Below, piece by piece: positions 7,955 through 17,450 of a stretch of 64,000 nt of DNA. The stretch comes from Flavobacterium sp. (GTDB lineage Bacteria; Bacteroidota; Bacteroidia; Flavobacteriales; Flavobacteriaceae). Within the stretch, counting starts at the first letter, position 1; each line of letters opens with the position of its first letter. The position numbers and the translations under genes are program-made. Under the pieces are notes generated by a model that was not told the DNA's origin, ran no database searches, and saw nothing but the letters and a program-made list of their open reading frames with translations. The stretch spans positions 1 to 64,000 of the forward strand of contig NZ_JAIXWA010000040.1 of assembly GCF_027482425.1 (NCBI RefSeq). The letters run 5' to 3'.

Positions 7955-9550
7955 ATGACATTTACACAATGGTTCGTTTTTATCCTTATTATCCAAATCA
8001 TTCACGGTGCTGGGACTTGGAAATTTTATGTTGCTGCGGGCCGTAAAGCCTGGGAAGCTTTTGTACCGCTGTACAATGCCGTTGTTTTGTTGAAAATTGT
8101 AAAGCGTCCCACGTGGTGGTTGCTTTTGTTTTTTATACCGATTATCAATTTGATTGTCATCCCTGTAGTTTGGGTGGAAACACTGCGTAGTTTTGGTAAA
8201 AAATCGACCGGCGATACCGCTTTGGTAGTATTTACATTGGGATTGTACCTTTACTATGTAAATTACACTCAACCGCTTTCCTATGAAGCCGAACGCAGTA
8301 CCCATCCCACCACCAAAACGGGGGAAACAGTGAGTTCAATTCTGTTTGCTATTGTGGTAGCCACTTTTGTGCATACGTATTTTATACAACCGTTTACGAT
8401 TCCCACCTCCTCTTTGGAAAAATCACTTTTGGTAGGCGATTTCTTATTTGTGAGCAAGTTTCATTATGGTGCTCGAGTGCCCAATACAACGGTTGCCGCG
8501 CCTATGGTTCACGATACCATTCCGTTGTTACGAAAAAAATCATACCTCTACGATGATGCAGATTCAAATTCCTGGAAACAAAAATTACAATTTCCTTATT
8601 TGCGCCTTCCTGGATTTGAAACGGTAAAAAACAATGATATTGTGGTATTCAATTGGCCTGCCGATACGGTAGCACAATTCTTTGTGAAAGATCGCAAATA
8701 CCTCAAACCCATAGATAAAAAGTCTAATTATGTAAAACGTTGTTTGGGTATTCCGGGCGATAGTTTACAGATTAAAGAAGGCATCGTGTATGTCAATGGC
8801 AAACCCTTGATTTTGCCTGAACGGGCCAAACCGCAGTATTCGTACACTGTTGTTTTTGATCACAAACAATTCTCAGATATTACACCGTTTTTAGAAGAAA
8901 ATGATGTTACAGATGGCGGTGGAATTGCCAATGGCCGATGGGAAAGCGATACTCTCTACATCAATGCTATGACCGATGAAGTGGCAAAGAAATTGCGAAC
9001 CGTTTCGGGGATTAAAAAAGTAGAACGTATTGTATTTAAAGATGCTAACTTAGGCGTTTTCCCCTATACCAAACCCTGGAATGTCGACAATTTCGGTCCG
9101 ATTTACATTCCGAAAGCGGGGGCAACTGTGGCTTTGGATTTGAAAACTTTGCCTTTTTACAAAAAAATCATCCAAGAATACGAAAACAATACGCTAAAGA
9201 TTCGCAACGGTGAAATTTTCATCAACGGAAAACGGAGTACATCATACACCTTCAAACAGAACTACTACTGGATGATGGGAGACAACCGTCACCGCTCGGA
9301 GGACAGTCGTTTTTGGGGGTATGTCCCTGAAGATCATATTGTGGGGAAACCGATTTTCATTTGGATGAGTGTGAAAAACTTTGACAAAGGATTCAAAAAT
9401 TGGAGTATTCGTTGGGACCGTATGTTTACGACGGTCAGTGGTGAAGGACAACCGCAATCGTACTTCAAATACTTCCTGATTGCGCTGGGCCTTTATTTTG
9501 TGGGGGAATACTTCTGGAAAAAGAAAAAAGCTAAATCGGAAGAGCAGTAA
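7955..9550 (+). CDS. lepB: Signal peptidase I, long Bacteroidota form
   Basis: 531-residue membrane serine protease that removes Sec signal peptides. Residues 1-105 are an added hydrophobic region with several membrane segments (DUF5684-like). The catalytic domain follows after another membrane segment: Ser153 in IPTSSLEKSLLVGD aligns with the E. coli nucleophile and Lys261 in YVKRCLGIPGDS with the general base. MMGDNRHRSEDSRFWG is the C-terminal box E. Between Lys261 and box E lies a large insertion. A final membrane segment sits near the C-terminus. Roughly twice the minimal family length, as in other flavobacteria. Confidence 0.93.
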   Translation: MTFTQWFVFILIIQIIHGAGTWKFYVAAGRKAWEAFVPLYNAVVLLKIVKRPTWWLLLFFIPIINLIVIPVVWVETLRSFGKKSTGDTALVVFTLGLYLYYVNYTQPLSYEAERSTHPTTKTGETVSSILFAIVVATFVHTYFIQPFTIPTSSLEKSLLVGDFLFVSKFHYGARVPNTTVAAPMVHDTIPLLRKKSYLYDDADSNSWKQKLQFPYLRLPGFETVKNNDIVVFNWPADTVAQFFVKDRKYLKPIDKKSNYVKRCLGIPGDSLQIKEGIVYVNGKPLILPERAKPQYSYTVVFDHKQFSDITPFLEENDVTDGGGIANGRWESDTLYINAMTDEVAKKLRTVSGIKKVERIVFKDANLGVFPYTKPWNVDNFGPIYIPKAGATVALDLKTLPFYKKIIQEYENNTLKIRNGEIFINGKRSTSYTFKQNYYWMMGDNRHRSEDSRFWGYVPEDHIVGKPIFIWMSVKNFDKGFKNWSIRWDRMFTTVSGEGQPQSYFKYFLIALGLYFVGEYFWKKKKAKSEEQ

Positions 9551-9552
9551 TC

Positions 9553-10176
9553 GTGTCCAAAGTCCTATTACATCCTGGCTATTTCCCTTCTACAAGTACA
9601 TTTGTTGCCTTGGCCAAAGCATCGCATGTGGTCTTTGAAACAGGCGATCATTTTCAAAAACAAACCAACCGCAACCGAATGTATATCTACAGTCCCAATG
9701 GGTTGCAACTGTTGAATGTACCCATCAAACACGTGAAAGAAGGGCATCAAAAAATGTGCGATGTTCGTTTGGAAACGGCTTTTGATTGGCAAAAACAACA
9801 TTTTAAATCCCTTGAAGCGGCCTACCGAACGTCCCCGTTTTTTGAATACTTTGAAGATGATTTACGTCCGATATTTGAAAAGAAACACGAGTTTCTTTGG
9901 GATTTAAATTACCAAACCTTAGAAATTGTTTCGCATTGTTTGGGTTTGGACTTCCCCTATGAAGAAACCGAAGAATACCACAAAGAAGTGACTGATTTCT
10001 TGGATTTTCGCCTTTTAATTCAAGGAAAAAAAGACCCTACAGTTTTAGAACCTTACGTACAGGTTTTTGGAGATAAACACGGGTTTTTAAACAACCTAAG
10101 CATCCATGACTTGCTTTTCAATGAAGGTCGACGAGCGTTAGATTATCTTAAACGGCAATCGTTACCGGGGCTCTAA
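9553..10176 (+). CDS. WbqC-family protein
   Basis: 207-residue protein of the WbqC-like family, which includes proteins near polysaccharide loci, though the biochemical role is not settled. Seen: HPGYFPSTSTFVALAKA at the N-terminus, NRNRMYIYSPNGLQLL, PIKH and FFEYFEDDL. The start is GTG at 9553, two bases after the lepB stop, so it is translated from the same mRNA. Its 3' end overlaps the convergent endonuclease-fold gene by 15 bases, and no terminator is seen between them. Confidence 0.85.
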   Translation: MSKVLLHPGYFPSTSTFVALAKASHVVFETGDHFQKQTNRNRMYIYSPNGLQLLNVPIKHVKEGHQKMCDVRLETAFDWQKQHFKSLEAAYRTSPFFEYFEDDLRPIFEKKHEFLWDLNYQTLEIVSHCLGLDFPYEETEEYHKEVTDFLDFRLLIQGKKDPTVLEPYVQVFGDKHGFLNNLSIHDLLFNEGRRALDYLKRQSLPGL

Positions 10177-11214
10177 CTTGATACGGGTGACGATGGGAAA
10201 GTGATCGGAATTCTTGAATTCAGGAAAATGTTGAAAGGACTTCACTTTAAAACGGCGATCAGCAAAAATGTAATCAATACGTGCGGGATAGTACTTAAAA
10301 TTATAAGTTGCCCCAAATCCTTTTCCCGCTTCTTCAAAACAATCGTTCAAGTCGCCCTTGATGCCTCGATACACATACGAAAAGGCACTGTTATTCATAT
10401 CGCCACAAATAATCATCGGGTAGCGGCATTCTTTTTTATGTTCCATTAATTCTTCCGCTTGGAATTGCTGCTTTTTAAACGCTTCTGAAATGCGGTGCAA
10501 TACCATAGTCGATTTGCGCTTGTTAATGGAATCTACGTGCTGTTCCATTTCATTGACATCGGGTGAAATTTTGATGGATTGCAAATGCATGTTGTATACT
10601 CTTAGCGTATCCCTTCCCTTGCGAATATCAGCGTAGACTAACATATTATCAGACCCTTCAAAAGCGATTTGCCCTTCATCGATAATAGGATATTTGGAAA
10701 AAATAGCTTGTCCCGATTTAATTTGATAACCCTGCATAAAGACGGTACGGTATTTATAAACTCGTAAATCGACGCCCGCATTTTCTGAATACTCTTGAAG
10801 ACATAAAACATCGGGATTCATCTCATTAATAAAACGGCGAATATCTTCTTTGACATGAGGACTGGGAAGCCATTGAAATAGATTGAACAAACGAACATTA
10901 TAACTCATCACCACCATATCGCCTTCCTCTTGGGGTAAATCAAGTGCCGAAAATTTATAGAATTTATTGATAAAAGTGATTCCCAAAATCAATACCAATC
11001 CGGAGGCAATCATTTGCCGCTTCATTTGCAGAAGCCAATAGACAAAAAACAGGGCATTGACAATAAGAAAGAAAGGTAAGACAAGCGTAAGAACCGATAA
11101 AAAAGGGAAAAAATTTGGCGCCAAAAACGGAAGTACATAAGCAATGAAAGTGAGCATGACCACCGTCACATTCAACCCTAACATCAGCTTATTAAATCGT
11201 GATAATTTGCGCAT
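10162..11214 (-). CDS. Membrane-anchored endonuclease/exonuclease/phosphatase-fold protein
   Basis: 350 residues. Three hydrophobic segments in the first ~90 residues anchor it in the inner membrane. The rest is an EEP (DNase I-like) domain: MSYNVRLFN, DVLCLQEY (metal Glu), ICGDMNNS, RIDYIFAD and the catalytic SDHFPI. The substrate may be nucleic acid, phospholipid or another phosphodiester; the fold does not decide. The start overlaps the upstream rhomboid stop by one base (TAATG), so it is the last gene of the mutL operon. Confidence 0.88.
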   Translation of the reverse strand: MRKLSRFNKLMLGLNVTVVMLTFIAYVLPFLAPNFFPFLSVLTLVLPFFLIVNALFFVYWLLQMKRQMIASGLVLILGITFINKFYKFSALDLPQEEGDMVVMSYNVRLFNLFQWLPSPHVKEDIRRFINEMNPDVLCLQEYSENAGVDLRVYKYRTVFMQGYQIKSGQAIFSKYPIIDEGQIAFEGSDNMLVYADIRKGRDTLRVYNMHLQSIKISPDVNEMEQHVDSINKRKSTMVLHRISEAFKKQQFQAEELMEHKKECRYPMIICGDMNNSAFSYVYRGIKGDLNDCFEEAGKGFGATYNFKYYPARIDYIFADRRFKVKSFQHFPEFKNSDHFPIVTRIKLEPR

Positions 11215-12080
11215 TATTCGTTTCCTGCTCGAAATAAAAATTCTTTTTCCGCTTGGGTTAGACTATCATAACCCGATTGACTGATTTTGTCCAAAATCTC
11301 ATCAATTTGTTGTTGTTTTTTGTCTTCCAAAACCACTTTTGAAGTAGTATTTGTTGTTTTCCTTTGGGGATTTTTGTGTACGCGGGTAAACGGCGACTTC
11401 GATTTGGGTTGCCCTAAAGTAGTAAAAAAAGTAATAAATTGAGTAATAGGCCGGCTTAAGTCCGTACCCGATTGTAACAGCTTCATGTAAAGAACTCCAA
11501 ACGTAGCGCCTGCTAGGTGTGCGATATGTCCGCCAGTATTGGACATGGAGATTTGTAAAATGTCTAACAGCAAAATTACACCCGTCACATGCCACAACTT
11601 TACGTTCCCAATGAGCAACAATCGTAATTCCATGAGCGGTTGGTAAATGGTTACTGCTGTTAAAACAGCCAAAACAGCCCCTGAAGCCCCCACTATGATT
11701 CCGTTACCGCCCAACAAGGTATAGGCAATACTGTAGGCTAAACCCGAAAACAGGAGGCTGAAGAGGTACATCCCTAAAAACTGCTTTTGGGTAAAAAAGG
11801 TTTGAAACAGTCGCCCCGCAAAATTGAGCATGACCATATTGAAAAACAGGTGAAAAAAACCGGAATGCAAAAATCCATAGGAGATTAATGTCCAAGGCTT
11901 GTACAGCCAAGAGCTGAAACTCGCCGACAAGGCCAACCATTCGGGATAGGCAAAAACCCCTTCACGAAATTGGTAAAAGAAGGGAATAGCCAGAATAAAG
12001 ACGCCTACATTCCAGTAAATGACCTGATTAACAACACCGCCAATACGGTATTGTAATTTGATATCTTCCCAGATACGCAT
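11214..12080 (-). CDS. Rhomboid-family intramembrane serine protease (first)
   Basis: 288 residues. Six hydrophobic segments, with FGFLHSGFFHLFFNM-like early histidines (HSGFFHLFFN), catalytic serine in VGASGAV and catalytic histidine in GGHIAHLAGA. A polar tail of ~85 residues (DUF6576-like) follows. The active dyad is intact. Substrates are unknown. It is one base after the second rhomboid gene and overlaps the endonuclease-fold gene, in a single operon with mutL. Confidence 0.92.
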   Translation of the reverse strand: MRIWEDIKLQYRIGGVVNQVIYWNVGVFILAIPFFYQFREGVFAYPEWLALSASFSSWLYKPWTLISYGFLHSGFFHLFFNMVMLNFAGRLFQTFFTQKQFLGMYLFSLLFSGLAYSIAYTLLGGNGIIVGASGAVLAVLTAVTIYQPLMELRLLLIGNVKLWHVTGVILLLDILQISMSNTGGHIAHLAGATFGVLYMKLLQSGTDLSRPITQFITFFTTLGQPKSKSPFTRVHKNPQRKTTNTTSKVVLEDKKQQQIDEILDKISQSGYDSLTQAEKEFLFRAGNE

Positions 12081-12081
12081 A

Positions 12082-12870
12082 TTAATTCCAACGGTTTTGG
12101 TTAAACTGATTTTTTCGCCACACCCACATCATGATAAATCCGAACAAGGCCCCTCCCAGGTGCGCAAAATGGGCAATTCCTGTGCTGTTCCCTCCAAAAA
12201 TGGATGTTCCTCGATAGCCCATGATCAAATCCAAAAGTACTAAAGCAGTCACATAATACTTGGCTTTGATAGGCACCGGAATAAACAACATCATCAATTC
12301 AGTATTGGGAAACATAAAGGCAAAAGCTACTAACAAGCCGTAAATAGCGCCCGAAGCCCCTACCATTGGCGTTTGGTATTCTTTTACCGCTAGGGTTAAG
12401 GTATTGAATTGGTCTTGGGTGAAACGGTAAGTATTCTCCTCACCTACAATTTTATAATCGCGATCTACAGAGAGATTGTAATTGGCATTCATCAAAAAGT
12501 TGAAATCATCGGGAGCAATTTGCAAACTCGACAATTGGTCGGCTACCTCTTGGACAATAAAAAAACTAACCCCCATATGGACCAAAGCGGCACCTAATCC
12601 ACAAGATACATAAAAGAACAAAAACTTAGAACTGCCCCAAATACGTTCCAACATGGTACCAAAAGAAAACAAAGCAAACATATTGAAAAACAAATGCATA
12701 AATCCCCCGTGCATGAACATGTACGAAAAGAACTGCCACGAGCGGAAACTATCGTTTTTAAAATAATGCAAGGCAAAGTAGTCGGTAGCATGAACCAAAG
12801 GAATACACCCCAAAAAGAAAATTACATTGATGATTAAAAGTTGTTTAACCACAGGAGACAATTGCATCAT
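12082..12870 (-). CDS. Rhomboid-family intramembrane serine protease (second)
   Basis: 262 residues. The catalytic serine is in VGASGAIYG and the histidine in GIAHFAHLGGA; HGGFMHLFFNM marks the early histidine loop. A polar insertion of about 60 residues (from QEVADQ to KEYQTP) sits between membrane segments just before the serine helix, absent from the neighbouring paralogue. The start overlaps the mutL stop (ATGA, four bases). Confidence 0.92.
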   Translation of the reverse strand: MMQLSPVVKQLLIINVIFFLGCIPLVHATDYFALHYFKNDSFRSWQFFSYMFMHGGFMHLFFNMFALFSFGTMLERIWGSSKFLFFYVSCGLGAALVHMGVSFFIVQEVADQLSSLQIAPDDFNFLMNANYNLSVDRDYKIVGEENTYRFTQDQFNTLTLAVKEYQTPMVGASGAIYGLLVAFAFMFPNTELMMLFIPVPIKAKYYVTALVLLDLIMGYRGTSIFGGNSTGIAHFAHLGGALFGFIMMWVWRKNQFNQNRWN

Positions 12871-14732
12871 AGCGAGAATTTTTTATCGATTTCGTCCACA
12901 CTTATTGTCATGAAGGTGGGCTTTTGTTGGGGACTTACATTGGGGTCTTTACAGGCAAAAAGACCGTTGACAATCATTTCTTGTTCTTTTTCCGACAAAA
13001 CAACCCCTTTCTTGATCGACAAGGATCGTGCCATCGCTTTGGCCAAGGTATCATTGGGACTAAAACTATCGGTGAATCCTTCTTGAAACGCATGCAAAAC
13101 CGTTTCAAACACCCCCGTAATAGCTTGCGCTGTCGTATTGACAGGAATACCGCTCACCACCACCCCCTCGTTTTCCCAGCGCTCAAACTGGAATCCCACG
13201 GCTTGAAGAGCGGGTTCGAGTTCGGTCAACAAATGCATTTCTACCGGCGTAAACGAAAGCGACAAGGGAAACAAAAGTTGCTGACTGGCCGCTTGATGCA
13301 CCGTTATTTGCGTTAAAAACTGTTCATAAAGAATCCGTTGGTGGGCTCGGTTTTGATGAATAAACATAAGTCCCGACTTTATCGGACTCACGATATATTT
13401 TCGTTGCAACTGATAGGTTTTGGTGACAGCAGCCTCGGGTTCTTGATCATTAAATAGCGAAGGTGTGGCGCGTTCATTCGCTGATTCGGGAATAAACATC
13501 GCTTCGGTATCTTGCTTTAAACCAACGTACAAGCTCTCCCACGAAGCCGAAGTTGGCGCTGGAGTAAACCGTTGCTGGCGAACAGATTGTTGCGTTGATG
13601 TTGTTCGAACAGGAGTACTATCATCGGCAAACGGATTGTAATGCTGATCGACTTGAATGGTGGGATAGGCTGCTTCTTTGTGCTGATACACGTAAGGCGT
13701 ATCTAAATTGGGGTCCCGCTCAAAATCCAAGACAGGAGCCACATTAAACTGCCCCAGGCTATGTTTGACCGCAGCCCGTAAAATAGCATAGAGTGCCTGT
13801 TCATCATCGAACTTAATTTCGGTTTTAGTGGGATGAATATTGATGTCAATGGTATGCGGAGGCACCTCCAAATAGATAAAATAACTCGGTTGCATGCCTT
13901 CTTTCAACAAGCCTTCATAAGCAGCAAGCACTGCATGATGAAGGTAACTGCTTCGGATATAGCGATCATTGACAAAAAAGAACTGCTCGCCTTTATTTTT
14001 TTTGGCAAATTCGGGTTTTCCAATAAATCCTTGAACGCTTACAATTTCGGTAGTTTCTTGAACCGGAACGAGTTTTTCATTGGTTTTTCCCGCAAACAAA
14101 TTCACAATGCGTTGCCGCTGATTGGAAATGGGCAAATTGAAGGTTTCGCTTCCGTTGTGAATTAGGGTAAAATGGATGCCTGGGTGGGCTAAAGCAACCC
14201 GTTGGAATTCATCCATAACATGGCGAAACTCTACATGCTCGGACTTCAAAAAATTACGTCGGGCAGGAATATTGAAAAATAAATTTTTAATAGCAAAAGA
14301 TGTACCCTTCGGCACTACAGCGGGATCTTGGGCAATAAACTTACTCCCTTCGATGATGATATGGGTTCCCAACTCGTCATCGGCTTGACGGGTTTTCATT
14401 TCAACATGAGCAATCGCGGCAATAGAGGCCAATGCTTCCCCCCGAAACCCTTTGGTATGGATAGAAAACAAATCCTCTGCATGACGAATCTTGGAGGTCG
14501 CATGACGTTCGAAACAAAGTCGGGCGTCGGTAACATTCATTCCAATACCATTGTCGACCACCTGAACCAAGGACTTTCCTGCATCTTTTACAATCAACTT
14601 AATGTCGGTCGCCTTAGCATCCACAGCATTCTCAAGCAACTCTTTTACCACAGAAGCCGGACGTTGTACCACCTCACCTGCGGCGATTTGGTTGGCAACA
14701 TGATCGGGAAGTAATTGAATGATTGACGACAT
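12867..14732 (-). CDS. mutL: DNA mismatch repair protein MutL
   Basis: 621-residue GHKL ATPase linking MutS to downstream repair. ATPase motifs: KELLENAVDA (Glu31, Asn35), DNGIGM at 60-65 and GFRGEAL at 95-101. The transducer domain runs to ~330, then a poorly conserved linker, then the C-terminal dimerisation domain. The endonuclease motif DQHA(x)2E(x)4E reads HQNRAHQRILYE at 459-470, so the first Asp, the His and the first Glu are all replaced. The GLF-type KPTF tail differs too. It is first gene of the mutL-rhomboid-rhomboid-endonuclease operon. Confidence 0.96.
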   Translation of the reverse strand: MSSIIQLLPDHVANQIAAGEVVQRPASVVKELLENAVDAKATDIKLIVKDAGKSLVQVVDNGIGMNVTDARLCFERHATSKIRHAEDLFSIHTKGFRGEALASIAAIAHVEMKTRQADDELGTHIIIEGSKFIAQDPAVVPKGTSFAIKNLFFNIPARRNFLKSEHVEFRHVMDEFQRVALAHPGIHFTLIHNGSETFNLPISNQRQRIVNLFAGKTNEKLVPVQETTEIVSVQGFIGKPEFAKKNKGEQFFFVNDRYIRSSYLHHAVLAAYEGLLKEGMQPSYFIYLEVPPHTIDINIHPTKTEIKFDDEQALYAILRAAVKHSLGQFNVAPVLDFERDPNLDTPYVYQHKEAAYPTIQVDQHYNPFADDSTPVRTTSTQQSVRQQRFTPAPTSASWESLYVGLKQDTEAMFIPESANERATPSLFNDQEPEAAVTKTYQLQRKYIVSPIKSGLMFIHQNRAHQRILYEQFLTQITVHQAASQQLLFPLSLSFTPVEMHLLTELEPALQAVGFQFERWENEGVVVSGIPVNTTAQAITGVFETVLHAFQEGFTDSFSPNDTLAKAMARSLSIKKGVVLSEKEQEMIVNGLFACKDPNVSPQQKPTFMTISVDEIDKKFSL

Positions 14733-14800
14733 ACAATGCAGAAATTAGTAAACTTATCTTTTCAGACAAATCCACGCAAAGTTAACGAAAAACTAGGGTT

Positions 14801-14832
14801 AAAAAAACAAAAAAACCTGCCGCTGCGACAGG
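14801..14832 (-). terminator. Rho-independent terminator after ribH
   Basis: On the minus strand a 7-bp stem CCTGTCG/CGGCAGG (one T-G wobble) is followed by a T-rich tract. It begins 6 bases after the ribH stop. Confidence 0.8.
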
Positions 14833-14838
14833 ATTTCA

Positions 14839-15330
14839 TTATCGTGAGGTTCGTTGCCGAAGGGCGGCCATATGAATCGCTGTAATGGCAGCCTCGACAC
14901 CTTTATTGCCGTGCTTTCCTCCACTACGGTCGATAGATTGCTGTTCGTTATTGTCGGTGAGTAAACAAAAAATAACGGGTTGTTGCCCCAAGCAGTTCAA
15001 ATCTTTAATACCCTGCGTTACTCCTTCACACACAAACTCAAAATGCATGGTTTCACCTTTGATCACACAACCAATAGCAATCACACAATCAACAGGTTGG
15101 CCCATCATATGTTTGGCGCCGTAAATCAATTCAAAACTTCCAGGCACATCCCACTTAATAATGTTTTCGGGGCGCACGCCACAATCCAATAAAGTGTCTA
15201 AAGCGCCTTGGTATAAGCCATCAGTGATATGGCCATTCCAAGCAGAAACAACAATCCCAAACCGAAAGTCCTTCGCGTTTGGGATTGTATTTTTATCGTA
15301 TTGGGATAAATTTTTATTTTCTGTTGCCAT
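14839..15330 (-). CDS. ribH: 6,7-dimethyl-8-ribityllumazine synthase
   Basis: 163-residue riboflavin-pathway enzyme that condenses 5-amino-6-ribitylamino-uracil with dihydroxybutanone phosphate. Seen: VSAWNGHITDGLYQGA, WDVPGSFELIYGA, AIGCVIKGETMHFEFV (catalytic His region) and PVIFCLLTDNNEQQ. Length is typical. It follows the TPR gene by 36 bases on the same strand and has a terminator behind, so the two probably share an mRNA. Confidence 0.96.
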   Translation of the reverse strand: MATENKNLSQYDKNTIPNAKDFRFGIVVSAWNGHITDGLYQGALDTLLDCGVRPENIIKWDVPGSFELIYGAKHMMGQPVDCVIAIGCVIKGETMHFEFVCEGVTQGIKDLNCLGQQPVIFCLLTDNNEQQSIDRSGGKHGNKGVEAAITAIHMAALRQRTSR

Positions 15331-15366
15331 ACTTAAAAAGGGTGCACAAAGAAACGTGAAGTTGAC

Positions 15367-16176
15367 TTACTTCACCATTCCAATTAGTACATCGATTTGC
15401 TGCGCTTCAGGAGCCCCTTCGTACTGTTCCTTAATTTCGGTAAAGTACTTTAACGCGTCTGCCTTTTTACCCATTTCAACACACATTACGCCCGCTTTGT
15501 ATAAATAACGAGGCGTTGTGAATTCATTGGCTTTGGCGCGTGCCGCTTTTTCATAATATTCTAAAGCCTTTGCATTGTCTTTTTTCTGGGCATAAGCATC
15601 ACCAATAGCACCTACTGCAATCGGACCTGTAAAATCGTCATTGGCTTTGTACGCTTCCAAAAATTTGATCGCATCATCGTATTTTTTTAAATTCAAATAC
15701 GCGATACCCGCATAATAATTGGCCAAATTTCCGGAATCGGTACCACTATATTGGTTGGCTAAATCCACAGCACTTTGTTTTCCTTCAGCGCCTTTAACCA
15801 CCAACGTAAACAAAGAATCTTGTACTTTGGGATCTTGCGCATCTACTGCCGCTTGGAAATTTTGTTGTGCTACATACAAATCGTCGGTTGCTTTTTGCTC
15901 GTTAGGTTCAACAACAAACTTTTGATACAACAAATACCCGATGGTCAACAAAGCTGCACCACCCAAGAACCCTAAAATAAATTTTTGGTTACGCGCTACC
16001 CATTCTTCCGTTCGCGATGCGGTTTGGTCTAATGCATCAAACGTACGTGCTGTTGCACTTTCCTTTTCATCAACATTGGGCACGTCTTCCAAGAACTGAT
16101 TGTCCATCTTTACGTTCTCATCGCCTTCTACTTTTTCTTTGGGGGCTTTGTGTCCTCTTTTATTATATGTTGCCAT
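15367..16176 (-). CDS. Membrane-anchored tetratricopeptide protein (YfgM-like)
   Basis: 269 residues from MATYNKRG; a longer in-frame start (16260) is unlikely, because a TAnnTTTG box lies at 16197-16204 between the two. The N-terminal cytoplasmic part is charged. One membrane segment follows (FILGFLGGAALLTIGYLLY), then periplasmic TPR-like helices: GNLANYYAGIAYLNLKKYDDA and KDNAKALEYYEKAARA. The layout resembles YfgM/TPR_21 proteins thought to assist export or envelope complexes. Divergent from recF. Confidence 0.85.
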   Translation of the reverse strand: MATYNKRGHKAPKEKVEGDENVKMDNQFLEDVPNVDEKESATARTFDALDQTASRTEEWVARNQKFILGFLGGAALLTIGYLLYQKFVVEPNEQKATDDLYVAQQNFQAAVDAQDPKVQDSLFTLVVKGAEGKQSAVDLANQYSGTDSGNLANYYAGIAYLNLKKYDDAIKFLEAYKANDDFTGPIAVGAIGDAYAQKKDNAKALEYYEKAARAKANEFTTPRYLYKAGVMCVEMGKKADALKYFTEIKEQYEGAPEAQQIDVLIGMVK

Positions 16177-16196
16177 GTATGTTAAATTAGTGTGCG

Positions 16197-16204
16197 CAAA
16201 AATA
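16197..16204 (-). promoter_or_regulatory. -7 box of the TPR-ribH unit
   Basis: TATTTTTG on the minus strand, an exact TAnnTTTG match, 20 bases before the chosen start codon. It supports the shorter start. Confidence 0.55.
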
Positions 16205-16316
16205 TAATTTTTATTCAAATTTAAAAGCCCTTTTTCTCGATATTTTTCAATAATTTGCACCTCTTGTAAAAATCTCCCTTACGAGGCAATCGAACAGAAT
16301 AACCCTTTGTTTTGCA

Positions 16317-17396
16317 ATGTTTTTAAAACGCATTTCTTTACTGAACTATAAAAATATCGTAGAAGTAACCTATGCTTTTGACGCTAAAATCAATTGCTTT
16401 GTAGGGAAAAATGGAGTGGGCAAAACCAATGTGTTGGATGCCGTGTATCATTTGGCTTATGGAAAAAGCTATTTCAATCCGTTGGCAGCACAGAACATCC
16501 AACATGGGACTGATTTCTTTATGATTGAAGGGGAATTTGAAAAACAAGAACGCAGTGAACATATTGTTTGTAGCTTAAAAAAAGGACAAAAAAAAGTACT
16601 GAAACGCAACGGCAAACCGTATGAGAAGTTTTCAGAACATGTGGGACTCATTCCGTTAGTCATCATTTCACCTTCTGATACGGATTTGATTGTGGAAGGA
16701 AGCGAAACCCGCCGCCGCTTCATGGACACCGTGATTTCGCAATTGGATGCCCCCTATTTACAACAACTTATTCAGTACCAAAAAGTGGTTAGTCAACGCA
16801 ATGCTTTGTTGAAGTATTTTGCTTTAAATCACACTTTTGAATCCGAAACGCTTGCCGTTTATAACCACCAGTTGCAGCAATTGGGCGAACCTATTTTTCA
16901 AAAACGAAAGGACTTTATTGCAACGTTTGAACCCATTTTTCAAAAACACCATCACCACATTACAGGAAGTGCTGAAATGGTTGAACTTTGCTATGATAGC
17001 GACTTACTGGAGGGATCCACCGAAGAATTGTTGGCAAAAAATCTCGTCCGTGACCGTCAATTACAATATACGGCCACCGGCATTCATAAAGACGATTTAT
17101 CGTTTTTAATAAAAGGATATCCCATAAAAAAATACGGTTCGCAGGGCCAACAAAAGTCGTTTTTAATTGCCCTAAAATTGGCACAATTTGAATTTGTAAA
17201 AAAACAAAGCGGTGAAAAACCCATTCTCCTTTTTGATGATATTTTTGATAAATTGGATGAAAATCGGGTACAGCAAATTATAGCCCTAGTGCATCAGGAA
17301 GAATTTGGTCAGCTGTTTATCTCTGATACCCATCCCGAACGCACGGAGCAATTGGTCAAAAACACCCAACAATCGTATAAATTATTTCATTTGTAA
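16317..17396 (+). CDS. recF: DNA replication and repair protein RecF
   Basis: 359-residue SMC-like ATPase that helps RecOR load RecA at gaps. Walker A GKNGVGKT is at residues 30-37. The signature-like [19 protein letters not shown] precedes Walker [16 protein letters not shown]. The [13 protein letters not shown] start is typical of the family. Length is normal. It is divergent from the TPR gene and followed by a promoter for the next gene. Confidence 0.96.
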   Translation: MFLKRISLLNYKNIVEVTYAFDAKINCFVGKNGVGKTNVLDAVYHLAYGKSYFNPLAAQNIQHGTDFFMIEGEFEKQERSEHIVCSLKKGQKKVLKRNGKPYEKFSEHVGLIPLVIISPSDTDLIVEGSETRRRFMDTVISQLDAPYLQQLIQYQKVVSQRNALLKYFALNHTFESETLAVYNHQLQQLGEPIFQKRKDFIATFEPIFQKHHHHITGSAEMVELCYDSDLLEGSTEELLAKNLVRDRQLQYTATGIHKDDLSFLIKGYPIKKYGSQGQQKSFLIALKLAQFEFVKKQSGEKPILLFDDIFDKLDENRVQQIIALVHQEEFGQLFISDTHPERTEQLVKNTQQSYKLFHL

Positions 17397-17422
17397 CAAA
17401 GCTTACAGAATGGCTATCTTTA
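17390..17422 (+). promoter_or_regulatory. Promoter of the rhodanese-thioredoxin gene
   Basis: TTTG (17390-17393), 21 bases, then TATCTTTA (17415-17422). The -33 element overlaps the last codons of recF. Confidence 0.55.
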
Positions 17423-17450
17423 CCTTATTATTTTAGCAAAAAAATAAACT

